From Pectobacterium carotovorum (GTDB lineage: Bacteria; Pseudomonadota; Gammaproteobacteria; Enterobacterales; Enterobacteriaceae), in assembly GCA_016415585.1 (NCBI GenBank), contig CP066552.1:3658001-3722000 (forward strand): a stretch of DNA of 64,000 nucleotides, read 5' to 3'. Numbering within the stretch: the first letter of the stretch is position 1; each line of letters starts with the position of its first letter. The notes beneath the pieces were generated by a model. That model made no database searches. It had not been told where the DNA came from and saw nothing but the letters and a program-made list of their open reading frames with translations. Below are positions 56,702-64,000 of the stretch, piece after piece. Position numbers and translations under genes: made by a program.

Positions 56702-59296
56702 TTACCAGGTGTAAGCGACGCCAAGCCAGAACTGGCGGCCGGGTTTGTAGGTGACAATGGAAGTCCCCGCGCCAACTTTTTTATTCGTTTCCACTACATT
56801 ATCCAAAACGTTCAGCACATCCAGGGTAATATCCAGCGTCTGAGTTTTGTAGACTGGCTGCGAGTAAGAAAAACGCCAGTCGTAGGAAATAAAGTCGTCG
56901 TATTGAGTTGAAACGTATTCAGTCACACTCCCTGAGAAGCTAGGATCGGCGTTGCACGCAGGACTCCCACCAGGGCAAACAGTCATTAATGACCCCGTGC
57001 TATACCCCTTATAGCCGGAGGTATAGCCCACGCGCTGCCCCCAGTTGAGGCGTATCGCTGGGAAGTAGGTATCCACATTCAGGAAGGCATTCCAAGGCGT
57101 ATTGAAGTCCATCGCATCCATGTCGCCCTTATACATCAGCTTATTGTCAACGATAACTCGAACTTCATCCGAATCACTATCATCATAGTAAGCAATTGAA
57201 TTAGCTTTATTTTTAGAGATAAAAGCACCAAATTTCCAATTTACTTCAGCGAAGCTAAAACGATGAGGACTGATGGGTTCTACTTCTAGAGACAATGAAT
57301 TCCCTTCTGTACGACCTGCATTATTCATCACACGGTAGCTTGCACCATTATTAGCAATCGTTTCACGACCAAACTGATCTTTCCCCTGACGATTAACCCA
57401 TTTGGCAGTCCATACGGTATTCATGACGCGTTGAGATAGCCCTAGCGTCATTTCATCGCTGTAAGGCGTTTTTAAATCAGATACAGTGTAATTAGTGCCG
57501 GTTCTTTCTGGGTTAGAGGTCCACGGAGCAGTAGAGGAGGTTCGCCTTTGCACAGTACTCGTACCGATCCCTTGGCGTAGCTTATATGACAGCATATTCG
57601 CTGCATAATAGCGGTTGGCCCCGCCAAACAAGCGAGTCGAACGATCGCCGAAGACATCATAAGAAGCGGCGAAACGAGGTGCAACATCCAGATTTTCCAG
57701 GAAATCATCGTATGTAACGCGCACCCCAGGGGTTACTTCCAAGCGCCCATAATTCATGCTGTCTTGCAGATAGGCAGCATAACGACTATAGCTGACTTGC
57801 ACAGAACGAGCGGGAAAGAGTGTACGGGTGCCTGCAAATTGCTCACCAGGAATACACATTGAATCTCCGGGTAAGCACACAACGTTGGGATTAACATAGG
57901 TAGCATTCGATGCAACGCTGGCTGAATAGGCATCCTGAAAACGACGATACTGTGCATTCGCAAAATCAGCTTGCCAGCCGAAATCAAGCTGATGAGTCAT
58001 CCCCAGCAAGAAGGCTGGATTTAACTCATAGTCTTGCTTGAAGGTGGTGGTATTTTTTTCTGTGGCAAATGACCCATAACCGCCAATCTGTGATGTTCTG
58101 CTTGTCGTTTGCCAATCAAGTGATGGGGAAGTAAAACCTAATGATGGAGTATCATAGACCCAACTAATATATTCATTAGATTCATGTTCGATTTTGTTTT
58201 GATCAAACTGATACCCCGCCAAACTGGTCATCTTCCCCCAGTTAGCATTATGCTCCCACTCCATATTGAAGCGATAGCCACCACCGGTATTGGTAAATGC
58301 GCCGTTCTTGATATTCTTTTTATAATATTTAGATTCGTGCGGGGAATACATGCCCGTCATGCGGACAATATCGCCGTTATCCGCCAGATAAGTGCCTTTT
58401 AGCAGATAGGTTTCACTGATCCGCTCCTGATCGTCCCATATACCCAGATAGTCATGATAATAGGGAATATCCGACTGCTGGCGATTATAGGCAAAAATAA
58501 AGCCAGCCTTGTCGCTTAATGGCTGGTTAAAGGTAGCCGAATAGAATTGCTTCTTAAATTTCGGTTGGTAGTAGAGGTTAGTGCCAGAGTAGAATTCATC
58601 ACTGATATTAGAATCAACGTGGTAACGGGTCCAACTATCACGAGAGGTACGATAAGAAACTTTGCCGGAGGCTTGAGCCAACTTGGGGTCCATCAGCCTG
58701 GCATCTACCACGCCGCCGGTAAAATCACCGTACTTAGCGGAGATGTTGCTGTCGAACACTTCTAGCGATTCAATCAGCTCAGAGTTAATCCAGAATGACT
58801 GTGTGCCACCCGCAGGTAAATCAATCGGGCTGTAACCATCTGGGTCACCATCTAACACGCCCTTATTAGCACCGGGGTTAATATTGTTATTATTCGATAA
58901 CCCATCGATCATAAAATTATTGTTGTAAAATTTCTCGCCGTGAAACGAGACGTTTTCTGGAGCTAATTCCCCCGGCGCAGTACTGGTACTTGCTGTATTT
59001 GCGAACTGGACATTCGGGTTATTCTTTAATAACTCGGTTACCGACCCGTTCCCGGTCGGCATCTTTTTAATCTGTTCAGCATTAAGAATCTGCGTTCCCA
59101 TCGATTGGCTGGTCGGGGTTGAGCGGACTAAAATCGTATCTTCTCTATTCTCCGAAGAGGAATCACCCTGCTGTTCTTCTTCGGTTTCTGCCTTGTTTTT
59201 CTGCTGATTTTCATCGGCAGAAGTGTCGTTTTGCTGTGCGAGCGCAGGCCCTGATAATAATGACAAAATCATCATTAAATAGACGTTTTTATTCAT
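56702..59296 (-). CDS. fusA: FusA, TonB-dependent ferredoxin receptor
   Basis: 864 residues. Signal peptide ends GPALAQQ. An N-terminal Gln/Glu/Asn-rich stretch (about 22-60) precedes the plug (about 60-210: ILVRSTPTSQSMG, FMIDGLSNNNNINPG, KYGDFTGGVVDARL). The 22-strand barrel follows and ends YTW. In Pectobacterium FusA binds whole plant [2Fe-2S] ferredoxin, and it is the receptor for ferredoxin-containing pectocins. Its loops should vary with the ferredoxin or bacteriocin repertoire. It lies between fusB and fusC in one operon. Confidence 0.94.
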   Translation of the reverse strand: MNKNVYLMMILSLLSGPALAQQNDTSADENQQKNKAETEEEQQGDSSSENREDTILVRSTPTSQSMGTQILNAEQIKKMPTGNGSVTELLKNNPNVQFANTASTSTAPGELAPENVSFHGEKFYNNNFMIDGLSNNNNINPGANKGVLDGDPDGYSPIDLPAGGTQSFWINSELIESLEVFDSNISAKYGDFTGGVVDARLMDPKLAQASGKVSYRTSRDSWTRYHVDSNISDEFYSGTNLYYQPKFKKQFYSATFNQPLSDKAGFIFAYNRQQSDIPYYHDYLGIWDDQERISETYLLKGTYLADNGDIVRMTGMYSPHESKYYKKNIKNGAFTNTGGGYRFNMEWEHNANWGKMTSLAGYQFDQNKIEHESNEYISWVYDTPSLGFTSPSLDWQTTSRTSQIGGYGSFATEKNTTTFKQDYELNPAFLLGMTHQLDFGWQADFANAQYRRFQDAYSASVASNATYVNPNVVCLPGDSMCIPGEQFAGTRTLFPARSVQVSYSRYAAYLQDSMNYGRLEVTPGVRVTYDDFLENLDVAPRFAASYDVFGDRSTRLFGGANRYYAANMLSYKLRQGIGTSTVQRRTSSTAPWTSNPERTGTNYTVSDLKTPYSDEMTLGLSQRVMNTVWTAKWVNRQGKDQFGRETIANNGASYRVMNNAGRTEGNSLSLEVEPISPHRFSFAEVNWKFGAFISKNKANSIAYYDDSDSDEVRVIVDNKLMYKGDMDAMDFNTPWNAFLNVDTYFPAIRLNWGQRVGYTSGYKGYSTGSLMTVCPGGSPACNADPSFSGSVTEYVSTQYDDFISYDWRFSYSQPVYKTQTLDITLDVLNVLDNVVETNKKVGAGTSIVTYKPGRQFWLGVAYTW

Positions 59297-59373
59297 TTAT
59301 TCAAAATCCCCAGTGAACCTTATCATTTGAAAAATAAAATTATTTTTGTAATTACCGCATGTAACATTTATTG

Positions 59374-60342
59374 CTAATCATCAACCTGAATATGACCATT
59401 CAGTTTGAAAACGATGGAAACGACCTGATTATCAACCGGCGCCTCCGTCCGATAGCGCCAGCGCGCCATGTCTTTCATCACGTCATCGCCAAATACGCCG
59501 TCTGGCGTTTCAGACAGAATCTGTACGTTAGTAACCGTACCGCTACCGGTAATATCGAATTTGACGCGCACCTTTCCTTCCACACCCAGCGCTTTTGCCC
59601 GAGAGGGATAATTCACGCGGCGATGCAGTGCTCTGAAATTTTGACTGTTGCTTTTCCCTGCACCGCGAGTTGCCTGACCGCTATCGCTTTCTCCTGCCTT
59701 GGCCGTTGCCGCACTGCCCGGCATGCCAGCAGAAGCTTGCATCGGTGAAGGTGCATCACCGGTCTGATTTGTCGCTACGGGAGACTCGCTCTTTTTTTCT
59801 GTCTGCTGCTGCGTAGCCTGCTGCTGTTGTTCTTTTGGTTTGCTCTCAGGCTTCTTTTCAGGCTGCTTCTTCTCACGCACAGGCGGCTTCTTTTCCGCGA
59901 CAGGCGTGACGGGCTTGCGCTCAATGACGGGTTGTTTAATAACCGGGTTGGGGTGTTCTGGTAACGGAGGCGAGATAGGTTGTTCTAAAGAAACGGTTTG
60001 CGTCGCCACAACGGGAGGATCGGAAGATTCTGCGGTAGGAGGGGATGAGTCAGCCTGCTGCGTCATTGCCGCAGCCATCATCGTGACCTGAATGCTTCCG
60101 CCTGCATTTCCCGCCATGTCTTCAATGCTCTCTTTCGGGGAAGAGTGCAATAGAAAGAAAAGCGCCAGCGCCGCATGCGCTACGCAGGACAAAACAAAGA
60201 ATGCCAGCGAACGCCAGTTAGGCACATCGGCGGTCAGCGCTGCGGTTGGAGAGGAATGAGCAAAAGGATGAGAGCCCAGCAATACGCTGCGGCCAGTGCG
60301 GTTCGCACCCAGCAAAGCCTCCTGAAGATTTTCACGACTCAC
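59374..60342 (-). CDS. fusB: FusB, TonB-like protein of the ferredoxin uptake operon
   Basis: 322 residues from GTG 60342 (GGA upstream); an ATG at 60444 would add 34 residues through AT-rich sequence and is less likely. A single membrane helix lies near residue 47-67 (LAFFVLSCVAHAALALFFLL). A Pro/Lys/Gln/Glu-rich periplasm-spanning region follows (about 130-245), then a TonB C-terminal domain (NYPSRAKALGVEGKVRVKFD near 260). FusB is reported to contact ferredoxin itself and to drive its import through FusA. It heads the operon, which a Fur-like site precedes. Confidence 0.9.
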   Translation of the reverse strand: MSRENLQEALLGANRTGRSVLLGSHPFAHSSPTAALTADVPNWRSLAFFVLSCVAHAALALFFLLHSSPKESIEDMAGNAGGSIQVTMMAAAMTQQADSSPPTAESSDPPVVATQTVSLEQPISPPLPEHPNPVIKQPVIERKPVTPVAEKKPPVREKKQPEKKPESKPKEQQQQATQQQTEKKSESPVATNQTGDAPSPMQASAGMPGSAATAKAGESDSGQATRGAGKSNSQNFRALHRRVNYPSRAKALGVEGKVRVKFDITGSGTVTNVQILSETPDGVFGDDVMKDMARWRYRTEAPVDNQVVSIVFKLNGHIQVDD

Positions 60343-60679
60343 TATCCAACTCCATCTCTTAAACTTCAACTTCCTGGTGTCAGTCGTGCAATCACAATCT
60401 TCCAGGCGATAAAATGTAAGCAAGATCAGAACACAAAAAAACATGTCAAGACCAAACGGACTACATTAATAAATAATAATACAAATGAGAATCGTTTTAC
60501 AAATGAAAACTGTTACCCACAAAGTCTAACAAACTGCATGCAATATAATTACAAACCTCATTAAACATTTGATATTAAACTAAAAAACTAACCAGCGGAG
60601 GCATTCCCCCCTCATTACCACACTACCTATGCAGGTTGTTGTACACATATGAAGATGCATACAGAATCATGGACACAGT
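60343..60679. promoter_or_regulatory. Promoter region of the fus operon
   Basis: 337 bp of AT-rich DNA between fusB and the TetR gene; both genes run leftward, so this is the fus promoter region and the TetR 3' flank. It contains the Fur-like box at 60481-60499. No gene was found. Confidence 0.65.
60481..60499. promoter_or_regulatory. Fur-box-like site upstream of fusB
   Basis: ACAAATGAGAATCGTTTTA matches the 19-base Fur consensus at 12 positions, including ATGA-AATC in the core. It lies about 140 bp from the fusB start, and the operon's iron function supports the reading. Confidence 0.6.
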
Positions 60680-61309
60680 CTAATCAACACGATTAGTGCG
60701 ACATAAATAATATTCAAATAGCGTGACAAGCTCTGTCACAAGCAATGGAACCTCTAATAGCTGCGGACGCTCTACCGTGATGCGATGGATAACGGCGTGC
60801 GTGACGATACCCACAATATAAATTGCAAATTCTGGGTCAGGTACGTTTTTCATAAAAGGTTTTAGCGCATCAAGAAACATCTTACTTAGTTCTTCTTCGT
60901 CATCCTCTAACACGCGACGAACCGTGAGAGGGATTTCTTCAGTTACCGCCTTGTGGACAGCAGGTGCAACTCGGTGTTTGTTGACCACCATCTCGATGAC
61001 GAGCGTCAGGGCTTCCCTGAGTGATGATTTTTCTCGAAAAAGTTTCAATGTGTTATGCAGATCAGAATGTATTTCTAGTGCGTGTCGGCGTTGTAATTCA
61101 TTAATAATGGCTTCCTTATTAGGGAAGAATTGATAGAGCGAGCTGATGTTCACCCCTGCACGCTCAGCAATAGAATTAGTAGTCAGTCCCTCCCAACCAG
61201 ATTCGTTCAAAATGTAAGCAGAGGCTTGAATTATCGCATCGACAGTTAATCGAGAGCGTTCCTGAACCGGCAGTTTTCTTGGTCTGGTGATGCTTGAGCT
61301 ACGAGCCAT
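60680..61309 (-). CDS. TetR-family transcriptional regulator
   Basis: 209 residues. The TetR DNA-binding domain occupies about residues 20-66, with LTTNSIAERAGVNISSLYQF and FPNKEAI after it. The C-terminal part is a ligand-binding helical domain, unlike known named members. It is divergent from a nitroreductase gene at 61433 (about 120 bp between), which is probably its target. It lies next to, but is not obviously part of, the fus operon. Confidence 0.87.
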   Translation of the reverse strand: MARSSSITRPRKLPVQERSRLTVDAIIQASAYILNESGWEGLTTNSIAERAGVNISSLYQFFPNKEAIINELQRRHALEIHSDLHNTLKLFREKSSLREALTLVIEMVVNKHRVAPAVHKAVTEEIPLTVRRVLEDDEEELSKMFLDALKPFMKNVPDPEFAIYIVGIVTHAVIHRITVERPQLLEVPLLVTELVTLFEYYLCRTNRVD

Positions 61310-61432
61310 TTTATATTCCGCAATATAAGTTTTCTAAATTAAAGTTAAAGCTTACTATTTGCCGTGTCAATAAACAAAGCAACACTGAATTGCTTTTTGA
61401 ACGACTAAAACCTTCACCAAGGATATTCACTA

Positions 61433-62161
61433 ATGAACGAACAAGATAACTCACAATTGTGGGCGGATTTCCAAACTGCTAACCGTGAACGCAGAGCTAT
61501 CAGAGAATTCGATAGTACTTCGGTTTCTGATGACCTTATTAAGGCGCTACTGACTGAAGCTACCTTCGCGCCCTCAAGCGGGAATCTTCAACCCTACCAA
61601 TTTCACTGGGTGAAAAATGCGGAGTTAAAATCTCAGGTCGCTCTTGCCTGTAACGGACAAAAAGCAGCAAGGTCAGCCGCAGCGCTAATTATTGTTGTAG
61701 CGAGTCCTGATATTGGCCGGCACACGGCAGAAAAACAGCTTGCCTATGTTGAAGCTTCAGCATCGCTACAACCCAAATCAAAAGATTACTATCGAAAACA
61801 AATTGGTAAATTTGAGCGGATATTGAAGTTAGGCGCTTATGCATGTTGGACGCCATTGCTCAATATAGCGTCAATATTTCAGCCTGCTTTGTCATTGCTT
61901 CCGGTTGGACATATGGGGAGCCGCCATTGGGCTGCGCGAAATTCAATCTTTGCTGCACAAACGCTGATGCTTGGTGCCGCGGCAAAAGGCCTAGACTCGT
62001 GCCCGATGGAAGGATTTTCCGCAACTAAACTCTCCCAGCTTCTTGGGCTAAAGCGTGGGACCGTTATTCCGGTAGTCATTGCGCTTGGATACCGTGCAAC
62101 CGATGCCAGGATTGAAGAAAAATGGCGTAGACCACTGACGGATATTGTTGTGGAACATTAA
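61433..62161 (+). CDS. Nitroreductase-family FMN oxidoreductase
   Basis: 242 residues. RRAIREFDSTSVSDD near residue 18 is the family phosphate-binding start, and ATFAPSSGNLQPYQF near 44 lines the FMN. A second FMN contact is in the C-terminal MEGFSATKLSQLLGL region. The likely activity is reduction of nitroaromatics or quinones with NAD(P)H. About 35 residues around 130-165 are hydrophobic, a lid or membrane-associated loop uncommon in NfsA/NfsB. Divergent TetR regulator suggests xenobiotic or plant-compound induction. Confidence 0.85.
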   Translation: MNEQDNSQLWADFQTANRERRAIREFDSTSVSDDLIKALLTEATFAPSSGNLQPYQFHWVKNAELKSQVALACNGQKAARSAAALIIVVASPDIGRHTAEKQLAYVEASASLQPKSKDYYRKQIGKFERILKLGAYACWTPLLNIASIFQPALSLLPVGHMGSRHWAARNSIFAAQTLMLGAAAKGLDSCPMEGFSATKLSQLLGLKRGTVIPVVIALGYRATDARIEEKWRRPLTDIVVEH

Positions 62162-62341
62162 ATTTAGTTAATAGATTCCGAGACACCTGAAAACAGTACC
62201 AAATAGAAGCAGAATAATATGGCTACCTATTGATAATGCAAAGGGAAAGACAACGAGAATAAAATGAATAGGCAGTAAGTAAGTTGTAAGTCAGAACGCT
62301 TTAAAGTGCATGCTACATTATGAACACTTTAAGGCATTAAC

Positions 62342-63154
62342 ATGAAAAAACATCTCTGGCACAGAGTTCCTGCGGGACTACTTCTGACATCAACTTTTTT
62401 ATATTCTGGTTTAGCTTACTCTGTTGAGAATAATAACACCACCTCCACGGAGGGAGACGGATTTACCTTATTAAGTGGTGTGCCAAATGAAAATAACTGG
62501 GGTTTAGGTGTAGGTCTAGGGTTTGAAAAAAAACCTTACACAGGAGCGGATTCAAACCTCTCTCCTTTTCCTCTCGTTTATTTTGATAATAAATGGATAG
62601 CGCTATTTGGCAATCGTATCGACCTAAAAATAGGGAAATGGGAAAACATAAAAATCTCATTACACGGACAATACGCATTCGATGATGGCTATAAAGAGTC
62701 TGATGCTCCCATTCTTTACGGTATGCAAAAGCGCGGCGGTGGTTTTTGGGTTGGGCCAGCCGCCGAATGGAATACTGATTTTGGTACCGTTTCCGCTAAA
62801 TATTTATTCGCCGGAAATAAAGGTCAAAAAGCGTCTCTGGGGTTTGATAGAGAATTTGAATACGGTAGTTTCACCTTCACTCCCCATACTGAAATAGAAT
62901 GGTTTAATAATAAATATGTGGGGTATTACTATGGTGTTAGACCTTCGGAAGTTCAGCCAGGACGAGATATTTATAGTGGTAGATCAACATACAAAATATC
63001 TGCAGGATTACGAACTAACTATTCAATTACGCCAAGCCAAAGTGTAAGTCTTGATGCCACGCTATCGCGTTTAGGCAGCGGAATTTCAGACAGCCCATTA
63101 GTCGATAAAACGACGATTCCACAGGTAACATTGGGCTACTTCTATCGTTTTTAA
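62342..63154 (+). CDS. MipA/OmpV-family outer-membrane protein
   Basis: 270 residues. A signal peptide (hydrophobic about 12-24, ending LAYSVEN) is followed by a MipA-type beta-barrel: GLGVGLGFEKKPYTGADSNL near 57, KLSPFPLVYFDNKW-like segments, and C-terminal YFYRF, ending in Phe. MipA was linked to the murein synthesis scaffold; OmpV-like proteins vary. It is followed after 13 bases by a response regulator, a layout seen for MipA genes that belong to antibiotic-responsive two-component systems. Confidence 0.87.
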   Translation: MKKHLWHRVPAGLLLTSTFLYSGLAYSVENNNTTSTEGDGFTLLSGVPNENNWGLGVGLGFEKKPYTGADSNLSPFPLVYFDNKWIALFGNRIDLKIGKWENIKISLHGQYAFDDGYKESDAPILYGMQKRGGGFWVGPAAEWNTDFGTVSAKYLFAGNKGQKASLGFDREFEYGSFTFTPHTEIEWFNNKYVGYYYGVRPSEVQPGRDIYSGRSTYKISAGLRTNYSITPSQSVSLDATLSRLGSGISDSPLVDKTTIPQVTLGYFYRF

Positions 63155-63167
63155 TTGGGTAAAAACT

Positions 63168-63848
63168 ATGCCGCGAGTTGCACTGATTGAGGATAACTCC
63201 CGTCTGGCTGGAATGATTTGCCAAGCATTATCAGGCTCAGGAATACAAACAGACTGTTTCTATAAACTTTCGCACGCGCGGTATGGTCTCACTCAGGCGA
63301 GCTACGAGGTCGTTATTATTGATCGGGGCTTACCTGATGGGGATGGTCTGAGCTTTTTAAGAGATTTTCGGGCAACAGGACAAATGACGCCTTGTCTGAT
63401 ACTGACCGCTCGTGATGCATTACATGACCGTATTGATGGCCTCGAAAGTGGTGCAGATGATTATGTCACCAAACCTTTTGCGATGAGTGAACTTGTCGCA
63501 CGCGTCCGTACTCTGATGAGACGTCCTGTAGAAACGTCCCCCCTGATTCAAACCTTTGCTGACATGATGCTTGACCCACAAGAACAAGTACTACGTTGCG
63601 GTACAAAGTCGGTGCCTTTGGCACCGACAGAATTGCAAATCATACTGACGTTGTTGAAAGCAAAGGAACAGACTGTGCGCCATGCGACGCTAGAACATGC
63701 GGCCTGGGGATTATCAGGAGCCGTTACTTCGAATGCGCTTGAAGTAACGGTCCATCGTTTGCGCAAGAAGATGGCCTGTGTGGAGGTGAATGCGCAAATC
63801 GTTAATATTCGAGGCATTGGATTTGCTTTGAAAAGAAGAGTGCAATAA
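63168..63848 (+). CDS. OmpR-family response regulator (no adjacent kinase)
   Basis: 226 residues. The receiver has ED near residue 8, the phosphorylated Asp in VVIIDRGLPDGDGL near 52 and Lys in VTKPF near 102. The winged helix has LAPTELQIILTLL and ALEVTVHRLRKKM. It resembles QseB/PmrA-type regulators. It starts 13 bases after the MipA gene, so the two may be co-transcribed. No histidine kinase gene follows: the next gene is an AraC-family regulator after 76 bases. The kinase must be elsewhere, or lost. Confidence 0.9.
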   Translation: MPRVALIEDNSRLAGMICQALSGSGIQTDCFYKLSHARYGLTQASYEVVIIDRGLPDGDGLSFLRDFRATGQMTPCLILTARDALHDRIDGLESGADDYVTKPFAMSELVARVRTLMRRPVETSPLIQTFADMMLDPQEQVLRCGTKSVPLAPTELQIILTLLKAKEQTVRHATLEHAAWGLSGAVTSNALEVTVHRLRKKMACVEVNAQIVNIRGIGFALKRRVQ

Positions 63849-63924
63849 CAAAATACATAGATGAAAGATAGGTATTATACGTAACAGTACTTTTATTTAT
63901 CATTCTGTTAATGGGAAAATAATC

Positions 63925-64000
63925 ATGTACCATGAAAACATTGTGAATGAGTTACTGGAATGGATTGAACTGCATTTGGATGATTCTTTAAGCTTACAGC
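63925..64000 (+). CDS. AraC/XylS-family regulator, N-terminal fragment
   Basis: The frame opens at ATG 63925 and runs off the window. The 25 visible residues (MYHENIVNELLEWIELHLDD then SLSLQ) match the first helix of MarA/SoxS/RamA/Rob-type regulators. Such proteins activate efflux and stress genes. Only the start is visible, so the member cannot be named. Confidence 0.7.
   Translation, partial: MYHENIVNELLEWIELHLDDSLSLQ

Noticed and set aside
1..64000. tRNA, rRNA, CRISPR array, prophage or intact transposase genes
   Set aside because: Read for cloverleaf ends, direct-repeat arrays and transposase motifs; none was convincing. Only small non-coding palindromic elements were seen.

Overview
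The window is chromosomal DNA of a soft-rot enterobacterium, most likely a Pectobacterium. The strongest pointer is a complete ferredoxin-uptake (fus) operon at 52-60 kb, laid out as in Pectobacterium: TonB-like FusB, receptor FusA, M16 protease FusC and ABC exporter-type FusD. The rest agrees: an enterobacterial backbone (cysZ-cysK-ptsHI-crr, zipA, ribB-ubiK, norRVW, yfeXY), moderate GC and interspersed palindromic repeats. No tRNA, rRNA, CRISPR array, prophage or intact insertion sequence was seen.

Layout. 0-5 kb: the end of a TonB-dependent receptor gene, an ExbB-like proton-channel gene, a secreted phospholipase D-like protein and a secreted phytase-like protein, all rightward, apparently one nutrient-scavenging unit. 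5-12.6 kb: a leftward rspA-rspB-ydfJ-ydfI-rspR sugar-acid locus as in E. coli, headed by a LysR gene. 12.9-13.9 kb: a secreted esterase. 14.4-19.4 kb: a five-gene rightward operon for a heme-free periplasmic respiratory module: NrfC-like four-cluster ferredoxin, NrfD-like membrane quinol oxidase, MFS transporter, small secreted FMN-binding protein and secreted FAD reductase. Its electron acceptor is unknown. 19.5-23.5 kb: alkB, then two regulator/transporter pairs (Lrp-EamA and PACE-LysR). 24-31.2 kb: class I fumarase, the nitric-oxide detoxification locus norR/norVW with a sigma-54 promoter and three NorR sites, and tehB. 31.3-35.3 kb: ribB with its FMN riboswitch, ubiK, yjeH, zipA. 35.5-40.6 kb: cysZ, cysK, ptsH, ptsI, crr. 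40.7-46.2 kb: a CpxRA-type two-component system divergent from macAB. 46.2-50 kb: cysPTW and cysM, with cysA absent and a small palindromic element in its place. 50.3-52 kb: yfeX and yfeY. 52-60.4 kb: fusBACD with a Fur-box-like site upstream. 60.7-64 kb: a divergent TetR/nitroreductase pair, a MipA-type outer-membrane protein, a response regulator with no kinase gene next to it, and the start of an AraC-family gene.

How genes work together. Sulfur: CysZ and CysPTW import sulfate/thiosulfate; CysK and CysM make cysteine. Sugar: EI, HPr and EIIA-Glc are the PTS core. Anaerobic and nitrosative life: NorVW, the class I fumarase and the flavin-reductase module suit a low-oxygen rotting plant, and the module carries an FNR-like site upstream. 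Iron: FusA imports plant ferredoxin with FusB, FusC cleaves it, and FusD probably removes the fragments.

The most interesting item is the 14.4-19.4 kb module. Its FAD subunit is usually labelled fumarate reductase or flavocytochrome c, but by eye it lacks several of the substrate-binding residues of fumarate reductases. Starts were chosen by ribosome-binding sites and remembered family lengths; no database search was possible.
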